This document shows positions 1-6,610 of a DNA stretch of 10,993 nt, piece by piece. The notes below the pieces were generated by a model. That model saw only the letters and a program-made list of their open reading frames with translations, searched no databases and was not told the DNA's origin. The number at the start of each line of letters is the position of its first letter. Positions within the stretch are counted from its first letter, which is position 1. The DNA comes from Planctomycetota bacterium (GTDB taxonomy: Bacteria > Planctomycetota > PUPC01 > JACPCR01), in NCBI GenBank assembly GCA_030740295.1, contig JASLXP010000913.1, positions 1 to 10,993 on the forward strand, given 5' to 3'. A program made the position numbers and the translations under genes.

Positions 1-1
1 G

Positions 2-715
2 ATCAATGAAGAGATACGGGTCCGCCGGGAGGAGACACATTTCGAGCGTTCGAGCGATTCAAGCCCCGTAAACGGCGGCATCGTCGGCATGGACAGAAGC
101 ATCGCCATCAGGATTCCACTGCTCCGTCGTGCCCTCGATGGCCAGACAAGCCGTGAAGAAAGAACCGAAACGAAATGGGCCTATCCGGAAAGAATGGTCA
201 TCGAAAAAGTTCTGCCGGGCAGCGTCGAAAGAATGACCGTCAGTATCGTTGTCAATGAACGATACAGGAGGCAGGCAGAGAGCATTACGGACATCGTGAA
301 AAGCGCGGTTGGTTTCGACATGACGAGGGACGAATTCGCAGCCAGAGTGCTGCCATTCCATGAGCCGGAAATGGCCGCCAATGCCACCCGGCCGTGGTGG
401 CAGTTACTGGTACATCCGAAAGTGCTTCTGCCGGGATTCGGCTGTTTTGCGATGTTTGCCCTGATTCTGCATCTGCTCTCAAGGCAGCGAATTCTGAAGC
501 TTCACCAGCAACAATTGGAAGCCGCAAGCAGGCCCGCACTCGAGCTGAACAGAATACTGACTGCTTCGAATGATCGGATCGAGTCTCACCCGGAGATTAT
601 CGCGCAGGCTCTGGAAATCTGGATTGAAGAAGATGTGCGGCAGCCGGATGAAGAACCGGTTCTTGCCGAAGCTGTCGTGGATGCAGAAGTGCCCCCTGAA
701 ATGAGCGATTCTTAA
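2..715 (+). CDS. fliF: Flagellar MS-ring protein FliF, C-terminal part (5' end outside window)
   Basis: The frame is open from base 2, so this is the last 237 residues of a longer protein; the ATG at 89 is internal. What is visible matches the end of FliF. A charged linker leads to a beta-strand stretch (MTVSIVVN) and a helix ending IVKSAVGFD, the usual close of the third ring-building motif. A hydrophobic membrane segment follows (about bases 410-480, GFGCFAMFALILHLL). A cytoplasmic tail then contains HPEIIAQALEIWIEED, resembling the FliG-binding helix at the FliF C-terminus, and ends in an acidic stretch. FliF forms the MS-ring in the inner membrane and anchors the FliG switch ring. SctJ/YscJ secretion-ring proteins lack this third motif, so FliF is preferred. 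The family's conserved RGD-type sequence after GFD reads TRDE here, so the protein is divergent. The usual downstream partner fliG is absent. Confidence 0.8.
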   Translation: MNEEIRVRREETHFERSSDSSPVNGGIVGMDRSIAIRIPLLRRALDGQTSREERTETKWAYPERMVIEKVLPGSVERMTVSIVVNERYRRQAESITDIVKSAVGFDMTRDEFAARVLPFHEPEMAANATRPWWQLLVHPKVLLPGFGCFAMFALILHLLSRQRILKLHQQQLEAASRPALELNRILTASNDRIESHPEIIAQALEIWIEEDVRQPDEEPVLAEAVVDAEVPPEMSDS

Positions 716-768
716 AGACTCGATGACCGGCGGGGCCTGCAAGCCGCAACCGACGGATTCCTACCACG

Positions 769-827
769 GATGGCAAGGCCATCCCACGGACTAAAGCCGT
801 TTCAGTCCGTGAGATGGCTTTGCCATC
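769..827. repeat. Nested palindrome: three stem-loops that can also fold as one long hairpin
   Basis: GATGGC-aag-GCCATC (769-783) and GATGGC-ttt-GCCATC (813-827) are each perfect 6-bp hairpins. Between them CACGGACT (785-792) pairs perfectly with AGTCCGTG (804-811). The whole left half (769-795) is also the near-perfect reverse complement of the right half (800-827), with one bulged base (C803) and two non-Watson-Crick positions. The DNA could therefore form either a cloverleaf-like set of three stems or one hairpin of about 27 bp with loop GCCG. It lies between the fliF stop and the cytochrome fragment. There is no following T-run, so it is not a textbook terminator. It resembles REP/MITE-type dispersed elements in build, but no second copy is in this window. 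Confidence 0.85.
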
Positions 828-892
828 GGACAGATGAAGTAGCAACAGCAAACCGATCCTCTACCATTTCTTCCCTTCGGAATGCAAGGATC

Positions 893-1471
893 ATGATGTA
901 TCGGTCAACTGAAATCTGTTTCGTTTTCGCCGCTTGCATATCAGCCCTTTTGATTGCTGAGCCGGCCCCGCGGCTCTCCTACGAGACCCACATCCGCCCC
1001 ATCTTCGAGGCCAAATGCCTCAAGTGTCACGGAAAAGAAAAGCGCGCCGGTGGACTCCTCCTCACCAGCCGTCACGGGGCCCTTACGCTCTCAGATTTCG
1101 GTCATCTGCCCATCGTCCCTGGCAAGCCGGCTGGAAGCGAGATCGTCAAGCGCATCACGGCCAGCGATCCTGACAGACGGATGCCCAAAGAGTCGCTCCC
1201 GCTGTCGGCCGGGGAAATCGAAACAATTGAGAAATGGATCGAGGCCGGAGCGCCCTGGAATGACAAACGAAACAAACACTGGGCTTACATCAAACCCAAT
1301 CGGCCTCCCCTGCCCGAGGCGAACTCAGACTGGCCGAAAAATCCAATCGACCATTTCATTCTTGCCAGACTCGTTGAAAAAGGACTGCAACCCTCACAAA
1401 CAGCAGACCGAGCAGGGCTCCTGCGCCGTGCCAGCCTCGACCTGATCGGCCTTCCGCCTTCCCCGCGGTGA
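893..1471 (+). pseudogene. Truncated planctomycete-type cytochrome c (PSCyt1 plus start of PSCyt2/DUF1549)
   Basis: Two adjacent ATGs (893 and 896) follow AAGGA (886-890); 896 has the better spacing. The frame continues upstream to 770, but that stretch is the palindrome and has no coding look. The protein opens with a hydrophobic export signal (about residues 8-22, FVFAACISALLIAEPA). A single-haem domain follows with CxxCH (KCLKCHGKE, near bases 1013-1040) and a likely distal Met ligand in DRRMPKESLP. It then enters the conserved opening of PSCyt2 (NPIDHFILARLVEKGLQ, then LLRRASLDLIGLPPSP) and stops at a TGA. Full proteins of this type run to many hundreds of residues, with the rest of DUF1549 and then DUF1553; here only about 192 remain. 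Other frames after 1467 show no continuation, so a deletion or rearrangement is likelier than a point frameshift. A short expressed haem protein cannot be excluded. Confidence 0.8.
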
Positions 1472-1596
1472 GCACTGGGCCTGACTGATGTGCACGGACA
1501 TGTGGCGCACCGGTTGTTGGCGTAGACGACCTGATATGCTGGCACGTGAAGGATTGCTTGTCTCACGCTGTTAGTCACCCATCTTGAGAGGATCAT
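1472..1596. other. Spacer after the truncation breakpoint
   Basis: These 125 bases lie between the abrupt end of the cytochrome fragment and the oxidoreductase start. No frame gives recognisable PSCyt2 or DUF1553 sequence. The break in homology falls at about 1465-1470, where the conserved GLPPSP ends. The 3' part must hold the promoter of the oxidoreductase if that gene is transcribed separately. A TTGTTG and a TATGCT are present but only 15 bases apart, too weak to call. Confidence 0.5.
1586..1592 (+). promoter_or_regulatory. Ribosome binding site of the FAD oxidoreductase
   Basis: GAGAGGA ends 4 bases before the TTG at 1597 and 25 bases before the in-frame ATG at 1618. No purine-rich site precedes the ATG. 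This favours the TTG start, although the spacing is short. Confidence 0.45.
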
Positions 1597-2952
1597 TTGC
1601 ATCTTAGCGCGGTCGGCATGATAGAACGCACTGAAGAAATCCCGAATGCAGGCACCTTCGATGTCATCATCTGCGGCGGCGGCCCCGCGGGTGTTGGCGC
1701 TGCGATCGCTGCTGGCCGCAGCGGCGTGAAGACGCTCCTTGTTGAGAGGCTGGGCCAGTTGGGCGGGACCGGTACTGGAGCGGGAGTCGTCAATTGGTGC
1801 GACTCGGATGGCGGTCCCGTTTTCGATGAGCTGTTCCGCCGTTGCGCAGAATTCGGTAAAGCGGAGTTTCGATATAACCCCGACCACTTCCGGAAGCCGG
1901 GACGTGCCAGGTTCGACACCGAAGCGATAAAGTCGCTCTCCCTCAAAATGGTGCTCGATGCCGGCGTCGAAGTTCTTTTCCTCACGTTTGCGGAGAGCGC
2001 ATGGATGGATGAAGACACCGTTCGTGGAGTCTTCACGGTCAACAAGGGCGGGCGGTCTCTCTATCAATGCAAAATCGTTATTGACGCGACTGCGGACGGC
2101 GACATTGCTGCAAGCGCAGGCGCAGAATTTCTCAAAGGCGATCCCGATGATGGCCGGCTGCAGCACTGCAACTTCAGATACTGGATCGTGAACGTGGACG
2201 ACGAACGATTCGAGGAGGGAAAGCCAGATGTGGAGGAACTGAAACGACTGCTCAGGCAGGCACAGGAGGACGGCGAGCTCCATCCGCCACGCAACCTGTT
2301 TCAGCCGCCGGCAGAACACTTCCCCATGAGCTCGGTGTCGAACAGACTGGATATCAACAACTGGGAACTTGAGAATATTGACCCGACAGATCCCGTGGCG
2401 GTCAGCCGGACACTTGCTCATTGCCAGGTGGCCGCGTTCGAGCTGATCCAATTCTGCCGTAAAAACCTGCCGGGGTACGAGAACTGTGAAATCAGGAAGT
2501 TCCCTGATTTCCTGGGCACACGAGAGTCCAGGCGCATTGTCGGTCAGTACATTCTCACCAGGGACGATGTTCTGGCAGCGAAGAAATTTGAGGACGGTAT
2601 TGCGCGGGCCTGGTTCTACATGGATCTTCACGACTCTCCGCCCGGCACTACGCTCCCACACAGCCCCGAATTCAAGAAGGCACATCGTCCCCCCGACGAC
2701 GACTGGTACGAGATTCCCTACCGGTGTCTTGTACCCAGAGACATTCGCGGGTTGCTCATTGCTGGCCGCTGCATCTCTTGCGACCGGGAGGCTCACGGTT
2801 CACTGCGAATCATGCCAACCTGCATGTTTACGGGCACCGCTGCAGGTTCCGCGGCCGCACTGGCAGTCGCTGAAGGGGCTCTGCCTCATGAATTGGCGGG
2901 CGCCAGAGTACGTGAGAAGGTGATGGACGACCCCAGTGTTCTTTCGAGGTAG
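1597..2952 (+). CDS. FAD-dependent oxidoreductase (FAD_oxidored family, PF12831-like)
   Basis: This is a complete 451-residue protein from a TTG at 1597, or 444 residues from the ATG at 1618; an in-frame TGA at 1585 limits the start. The N-terminal Rossmann fold is clear: FDVIICGGGPAGVGAA gives GxGxxG at residues 27-32, followed by LLVER with the ribose-binding Glu at 50 and LGGTGTGAG at 55-63. IDATADGDIAASAG is the mid-protein segment typical of this family. LIAGRCISCDREAHGS followed by MPTCMFTGTAAGSAAALA (about residues 387-425) is the C-terminal FAD-closing motif. No signal peptide is seen, so it is probably cytoplasmic. Such proteins are frequent in planctomycete carbohydrate-degradation loci, but their substrates are mostly unknown and none is claimed here. 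It converges on the aminotransferase. Its position beside lyase and esterase genes suggests oxidation of a sugar or polyol-derived product, which is inference. Confidence 0.85.
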   Translation: MHLSAVGMIERTEEIPNAGTFDVIICGGGPAGVGAAIAAGRSGVKTLLVERLGQLGGTGTGAGVVNWCDSDGGPVFDELFRRCAEFGKAEFRYNPDHFRKPGRARFDTEAIKSLSLKMVLDAGVEVLFLTFAESAWMDEDTVRGVFTVNKGGRSLYQCKIVIDATADGDIAASAGAEFLKGDPDDGRLQHCNFRYWIVNVDDERFEEGKPDVEELKRLLRQAQEDGELHPPRNLFQPPAEHFPMSSVSNRLDINNWELENIDPTDPVAVSRTLAHCQVAAFELIQFCRKNLPGYENCEIRKFPDFLGTRESRRIVGQYILTRDDVLAAKKFEDGIARAWFYMDLHDSPPGTTLPHSPEFKKAHRPPDDDWYEIPYRCLVPRDIRGLLIAGRCISCDREAHGSLRIMPTCMFTGTAAGSAAALAVAEGALPHELAGARVREKVMDDPSVLSR

Positions 2953-2966
2953 CTTTCTGAGAAAGC
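2952..2966. repeat. Small perfect hairpin at the oxidoreductase stop
   Basis: GCTTTC (2952-2957) pairs with GAAAGC (2961-2966) around a TGA loop and shares the last base of the TAG stop. There is no T-run after it. It may protect or punctuate the mRNA end. Confidence 0.5.
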
Positions 2967-2994
2967 GCCCATCCACCATCCATGCGATCACAAG

Positions 2995-3016
2995 AATGCC
3001 GACCAGATGCGGCATT
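2995..3016. terminator. Possible bidirectional terminator between convergent genes
   Basis: AATGCCG (2995-3001) and CGGCATT (3010-3016) form a perfect 7-bp stem with an 8-base loop, in the 77-base gap between the convergent stops at 2952 and 3030. The flanking T content is low on both strands, so termination strength is doubtful. The position between two converging genes is what suggests the role. Confidence 0.4.
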
Positions 3017-3029
3017 TCGCGCGATTCTT

Positions 3030-4253
3030 CTATAGCGACTTTATCCCTGCATCGACGCGCTCCAGGGCCTCATCGATGTCCGCATCCTGATGACTGAAGG
3101 AGATGTAGGCGACGTTGTAGAAGCTGACGCCCTGGCCGAAAGCGGCACGGAAGAATCGGTCGCGGGTGTCCGGTGGGGCTCCGTCCCGCATCCGAATCAG
3201 AGGGCAGCATTTGAACCCATCGCATTCCAGAGGCAGTCCGTGCTGCTCGAACAGGCCGTTCAGCCCATCAAACAGGCGTTCGCCTTTCGACCACAGATGG
3301 TCGACCACATTCTCTTCGCGGTAAGTTTGAATCGCAGCTCGCGTCGCCGCGAGCGAAAGTGCGTCTCCCGCGTAAGTTGAGGAGACAATCGCCTGGTGAA
3401 GTCCCTCCATCACCTCGGCGGCCCCAAGGTAGGTAGAGATGGGCATCCCATTCGCCATGCCTTTTGCGAAGACCGCCAGGTCGGGCACGACTCCGAAGTA
3501 TTCCTGCACGCCGGCGATGGCCACCCTGAATCCGGTGACGATTTCGTCGAAGATCAGAAGTGCGCCATGCTGCCGTGTGATGTCCCGCAGGGACGAATAG
3601 AAAGCCTTACCGTCCTCGGTGTTCTCGTAAGCGGAAGCAACGACGACGGCTGCAATATCTCTTCCGCGCTGCTCGAATAATTCTTCCACCGCTGGCAGGT
3701 CGTTCCACGGGCAGGCATGGTGCAGAGCACTGACTGCCGCCGGTACGCCAGGAGGTGCAGAGAACGAGGGATGTGCAGGATCTGATCCTCTGCTGCCGGC
3801 AAGGCTATTGAGCCAGCCGTTGTAGCCGATCTGGACAATGTGGTCGCGTTTGGTGTGATGACGCGCCAGGCGAATGCAGGCCGCGCTTGCCTCGCCGCCA
3901 GTCTTGAGGAAGCGCACCTTTTCCGCGCACGGGATGATTTCACGAATCAGTTCGGCCACCTCGCCTTCAATCGGGTGGGGATGGCCGAAAACGATGCCCG
4001 AATCCATCTGCTCCCGAATGGCCGCATTCACCGCTGGATACGCGTAGCCAAGGGTCACTGGTCCGAGCGCGTTTCGAAAATCGATAAATTCGCGGCCATC
4101 AGCGTCCCATACTCGGCACCCCTTTCCACGGACAATGACTCCCGGCTCTTCCGGCATCAGCCGCGCTGCCTTGGAGCAAGTGCTTGAACCCCACGGAATC
4201 ACTTCTCCCAGTCGCTCGGCCCAGTTGGCCGATTCATTTGAATGGACCGTCAC
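3030..4253 (-). CDS. Class III PLP-dependent aminotransferase, glutamate-1-semialdehyde aminomutase-like
   Basis: The protein is 407 residues from a GTG at 4253-4251, the start chosen because AGGAG lies 7 bases upstream. A TTG eight codons earlier has no such site and would lie upstream of the Shine-Dalgarno sequence. Family marks are GxxVWDADGREFIDF near the N-terminus, FLKTGGEASAACIRLAR (about residues 115-131) for phosphate binding, LIFDEIVTGFR with the pyridine-N-binding Asp at about 236, FAKGMANGMPIS with the Schiff-base Lys at about 264, and SSTYAGDALSLAA. Class III enzymes move amino groups between a non-alpha carbon and a keto acid; the HemL branch isomerises glutamate-1-semialdehyde. 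The phosphate motif is TGGEA where HemL normally has SGTEA. The gene is next to a lyase and far from any tetrapyrrole gene. I therefore do not call it hemL; a role with an amino sugar or a modified sugar aldehyde is plausible. It is probably cytoplasmic. Confidence 0.85.
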   Translation of the reverse strand: MTVHSNESANWAERLGEVIPWGSSTCSKAARLMPEEPGVIVRGKGCRVWDADGREFIDFRNALGPVTLGYAYPAVNAAIREQMDSGIVFGHPHPIEGEVAELIREIIPCAEKVRFLKTGGEASAACIRLARHHTKRDHIVQIGYNGWLNSLAGSRGSDPAHPSFSAPPGVPAAVSALHHACPWNDLPAVEELFEQRGRDIAAVVVASAYENTEDGKAFYSSLRDITRQHGALLIFDEIVTGFRVAIAGVQEYFGVVPDLAVFAKGMANGMPISTYLGAAEVMEGLHQAIVSSTYAGDALSLAATRAAIQTYREENVVDHLWSKGERLFDGLNGLFEQHGLPLECDGFKCCPLIRMRDGAPPDTRDRFFRAAFGQGVSFYNVAYISFSHQDADIDEALERVDAGIKSL

Positions 4254-4258
4254 GTTTT

Positions 4259-4265
4259 CTCTCCT
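4259..4265 (-). promoter_or_regulatory. Ribosome binding site deciding the aminotransferase start
   Basis: On the minus strand AGGAGAG stands upstream of GTG, with 7 bases between AGGAG and the start. It lies inside the longer open frame that begins with TTG at 4277, so it places the true start at 4253. Confidence 0.75.
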
Positions 4266-4292
4266 GATTTGCAGCAACGATAGAGGCGATGC

Positions 4293-4320
4293 ATTGTCCG
4301 ATCAGACATGGCCTGATCAA
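4293..4320 (-). promoter_or_regulatory. Candidate sigma70-type promoter for the aminotransferase
   Basis: Read on the minus strand, TTGATC (4320-4315) and GACAAT (4298-4293) match the -35 and -10 consensus at 4 of 6 positions each, with a 16-base spacer. Transcription would begin near 4286, giving a leader of about 33 bases to the GTG. The match is modest, and planctomycete promoters are poorly defined. Confidence 0.35.
4300..4318. promoter_or_regulatory. Palindromic operator-like site in the divergent control region
   Basis: GATCAG (4300-4305) and CTGATC (4313-4318) form a perfect 6-bp dyad 7 bases apart. Two of the inner base pairs are also symmetric (GATCAGnCnnnGnCTGATC). It fills the spacer of the candidate aminotransferase promoter and overlaps its -35. 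It lies about 100 bases upstream of the lyase start, so a bound dimer could affect both genes. No regulator gene is in the window. Confidence 0.45.
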
Positions 4321-4385
4321 GCTGAGTCTGGCGCACCGGTACGCTCTTGCTGTTGAGCCGTCGGCTTCAGTGAGACAGACTCTAG

Positions 4386-4406
4386 TCCCTGGCAGCGTTA
4401 CAGGGA
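4386..4406 (+). promoter_or_regulatory. Hairpin covering the ribosome binding site of the lyase gene
   Basis: TCCCTG (4386-4391) is the exact complement of CAGGGA (4401-4406), with a 9-base loop. The right arm contains the first part of the GGGAGGA Shine-Dalgarno sequence (4403-4409), so the folded mRNA would hide part of it. The stem is only 6 bp, and an effect on translation is unproven. Confidence 0.35.
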
Positions 4407-4409
4407 GGA
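4403..4409 (+). promoter_or_regulatory. Ribosome binding site of the heparinase-family gene
   Basis: GGGAGGA ends 5 bases before the ATG at 4415. This decides the start: the open frame runs back to an ATG at 4289, but that stretch lies in the control region and has no such site. Confidence 0.8.
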
Positions 4410-4414
4410 ACAAG

Positions 4415-6610
4415 ATGTCCGATAAAGGTCCAAGAATAACCGATCAGGAACTCTTCTCCGCGCTCGACCTTGACAGGCCTGGGTTGAATGAGGTGAGGGC
4501 CGCGGTTGCCGAAAGTGACTTTGCGGCGGCCAAAGAGGCACTCGCAAGGCACATCCACGAGCGGAAGGAACCTCGCTGGTTCTTCGATTGGCGGGACCGC
4601 CCGATCCTGACTGAGAGTACACCGGCTCCTCCGGAGGAAAGGCCCCACGAGGAGGCCGACGATCTTTGCCAGCACATTTTCGGTTACGAGTTTGTCGGCA
4701 CGGCAAAGACGAGCATCCAGTTTGGCGAAAAGATCGACTGGGGCGCCAATCCCACAAAAGGCGAAGCGAAAACGCTCCTCTGGAACGAAGCACTCAACCG
4801 GCACTACCACTTCGAGCCACTCTCGATGGCCTACTGGGAAAGCGGCGACGAAAAGTATGCCCGTGAGCTGGCCGCGCAGTGGCTGGACTGGATCGAGCAG
4901 AACCCGCGGCCGCTGGATTCATCGGGCAACGTGCAAGATCCTTCCGGATGCTTCGCCTGGCAGACGCTTACGACGGGCATGCGATTGGAGGACGCCTGGC
5001 CGAACGCGCTCTACCGTTGCCTCGGTTCCCCTGCGTTTAACGATGAAGCCATCACTGCGATTCTAAAGTCCGTATCCGAGCAGGCGAAGCACCTTATCCG
5101 CTGGCCCACCGCCCATAACTGGCTGACGGAAGAGTGCATGGGTGTCTTTACCGCGGGCATGCTGTTTCCGGAGTTCAAAGAGGCAAAAGAATGGCGGCGC
5201 ATCGCGCTGGAAAGGCTCTATAAACAGTTCGATGATGAGGTCTACCCGGACGGGTTGGAGTACGAGCTGGCCGCAGGCTACTGCACCTGGGTACTCAAGA
5301 ATTTCTACAAGATTCTCGATCTGGTGGAACTGAACGGTCTTCAGTCTGAACTGCCCGAAGGCTATCTGCCGAGGCTGGAGAAGATGTTCGAGTATCCGCT
5401 CTATGCCTCGATGCCGGACGGAACGATTCCCGGACTGAATGACTCCGGAAACATGGACGTGACGGACATCCTGAAAAAGGGTCACCAACTCTTTCCTCAC
5501 CGTGAAGACTTTCTCTACGTGGCAACGTCGCGGAAGGAAGGCTGCGTGCCCGGACAGACTTCCTCCGAATTCCCGTACGCCGGGCATTACGTGATGCGCT
5601 CCAGTTGGGATGAAGATGCCTGTTACCTGCTCTTTGACTCCGGCCCTTACGGCTCCGCGCACCAGCACGAGGACAAGCTCCATTTCGTGCTCTACGCCAA
5701 TGGCCGCCAGCACATCCTCGATCCTGGAAACTACTCCTACGACGAATCCCGCTGGCGCCGGTACGTGCTGACCACGCCGGCACACAACACGCTCATGGTC
5801 GACGGCCATGGACAGAACCGCCGCGCGAAGCCAGAGACCCATTTCTGGCCACGACCCTGGACCGAGCCCGCGCCAACTGAAAACAACACGAAGTGGGAGA
5901 GCACGGAAGAATTCGATTACGTGGTCGGGGACTACCGTGATGGGTACGGTCCGGAAAATGACACCAGCGTCACCCACACCCGCCGAATTCTCTTCGTAAA
6001 GAATTCAAACGGTGAAGAAGCGGCAAGCCCTTACTTCATCATTCTCGACACGCTCACGGCCACAGACGAACAGACGCATCTTTACGAATCTCTTTTTCAT
6101 CTGGATACCCGGGCCGCGAGCATCGACGACGAAACACAATCCGTAAGGACAGAGAACAAGAACGCCAGCGACCTCGTCATTTTCCCTCTCGCCGGGGACG
6201 ATCTGGATGTGGCAATTGTCTGCGGCCGGGAAGATCCCGTGCAGGGCTGGGCCAACCATCCGTGGCGGCCGGTGCCGACCGCCGTTTTCAGCAAGCAGGG
6301 CAAAAGTACAGTTCGGATGCTCTGCGTGCTTTGCCCGATCCCCCAAGGGCAGTCTGCGCCGATAGTTTCTGTCGACTCCATTCCTTGTCGGTACGTCTCC
6401 CGGGAGAACCACGACGCGGGCGAGGCCATCGCGACCAGAATTACCTTCTCCGACGGCCGGATGGACTATTTCGCGCAGTCCGGCCTGCCGGGAGAAGAGC
6501 TGCATTTCGATAAACACTCTACGACCGGCGAAGCGGCGCTGGTGCAGACGGCGGCGGATGGCGCCGTCATTTCCTCTTACGTTTCTTTGCCCCGGGCAGG
6601 ACACTGCTGA
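4415..6610 (+). CDS. Heparinase II/III-family polysaccharide lyase
   Basis: The protein is 731 residues from the ATG at 4415, which has a strong Shine-Dalgarno sequence. Its N-terminal half is a helical toroid. It holds TAHNWLTEE (His234-Asn235), the usual Asn/His site that binds the substrate carboxylate, and PDGLEYELAAGY (about residues 278-289), whose tyrosines sit where the catalytic Tyr of this fold is expected. The C-terminal half is the Heparinase_II_III beta-sandwich. It contains GSAHQHEDKLHF (His416, His418), DPGNYSYD (Tyr440, Tyr442), and the signature TTPAHNTLMVDG (His457-Asn458). Such enzymes cut uronate-containing glycans (heparin/heparan, alginate, other uronides) by beta-elimination; the exact PL family and substrate cannot be fixed by eye. 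No signal peptide is present, so cytoplasmic action on imported oligosaccharides is likely. The 3' end overlaps the convergent esterase gene by 44 bases. It is divergent from the aminotransferase, 161 bases away. Confidence 0.88.
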   Translation: MSDKGPRITDQELFSALDLDRPGLNEVRAAVAESDFAAAKEALARHIHERKEPRWFFDWRDRPILTESTPAPPEERPHEEADDLCQHIFGYEFVGTAKTSIQFGEKIDWGANPTKGEAKTLLWNEALNRHYHFEPLSMAYWESGDEKYARELAAQWLDWIEQNPRPLDSSGNVQDPSGCFAWQTLTTGMRLEDAWPNALYRCLGSPAFNDEAITAILKSVSEQAKHLIRWPTAHNWLTEECMGVFTAGMLFPEFKEAKEWRRIALERLYKQFDDEVYPDGLEYELAAGYCTWVLKNFYKILDLVELNGLQSELPEGYLPRLEKMFEYPLYASMPDGTIPGLNDSGNMDVTDILKKGHQLFPHREDFLYVATSRKEGCVPGQTSSEFPYAGHYVMRSSWDEDACYLLFDSGPYGSAHQHEDKLHFVLYANGRQHILDPGNYSYDESRWRRYVLTTPAHNTLMVDGHGQNRRAKPETHFWPRPWTEPAPTENNTKWESTEEFDYVVGDYRDGYGPENDTSVTHTRRILFVKNSNGEEAASPYFIILDTLTATDEQTHLYESLFHLDTRAASIDDETQSVRTENKNASDLVIFPLAGDDLDVAIVCGREDPVQGWANHPWRPVPTAVFSKQGKSTVRMLCVLCPIPQGQSAPIVSVDSIPCRYVSRENHDAGEAIATRITFSDGRMDYFAQSGLPGEELHFDKHSTTGEAALVQTAADGAVISSYVSLPRAGHC

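Noticed and set aside
769..827. The palindrome as a Rho-independent terminator of fliF
   Set aside because: No T-run follows on the plus strand, and the nested symmetry is more elaborate than a terminator needs.
770..892. N-terminal extension of the cytochrome fragment from an ATG at 770
   Set aside because: The start codon lies inside the palindrome, the extension is not hydrophobic or conserved-looking, and the export signal begins only at 893/896.
1514..1540. Promoter for the oxidoreductase (TTGTTG and TATGCT)
   Set aside because: The 15-base spacer and weak matches make it no better than chance.
1285..2796. A 503-codon open frame on the minus strand opposite the cytochrome fragment and the oxidoreductase
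   Set aside because: Its codons are exactly aligned with those of the plus-strand oxidoreductase, a common by-product of high GC and rarity of TTA/CTA/TCA codons. It shows no family-like motifs, and it spans two unrelated genes.
3030..4253. Calling the aminotransferase hemL
   Set aside because: The TGGEA phosphate motif and the polysaccharide neighbourhood do not support a tetrapyrrole role strongly enough for the symbol.
4289..4414. N-terminal extension of the lyase from an ATG at 4289
   Set aside because: It overlaps the divergent control region and lacks a ribosome site. GGGAGGA directly precedes the ATG at 4415.
5063..5977. A 304-codon minus-strand open frame opposite the lyase, and a similar one at 6005-6796
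   Set aside because: Both are codon-aligned shadows of the lyase gene. The second also runs past the gene end into the esterase region.
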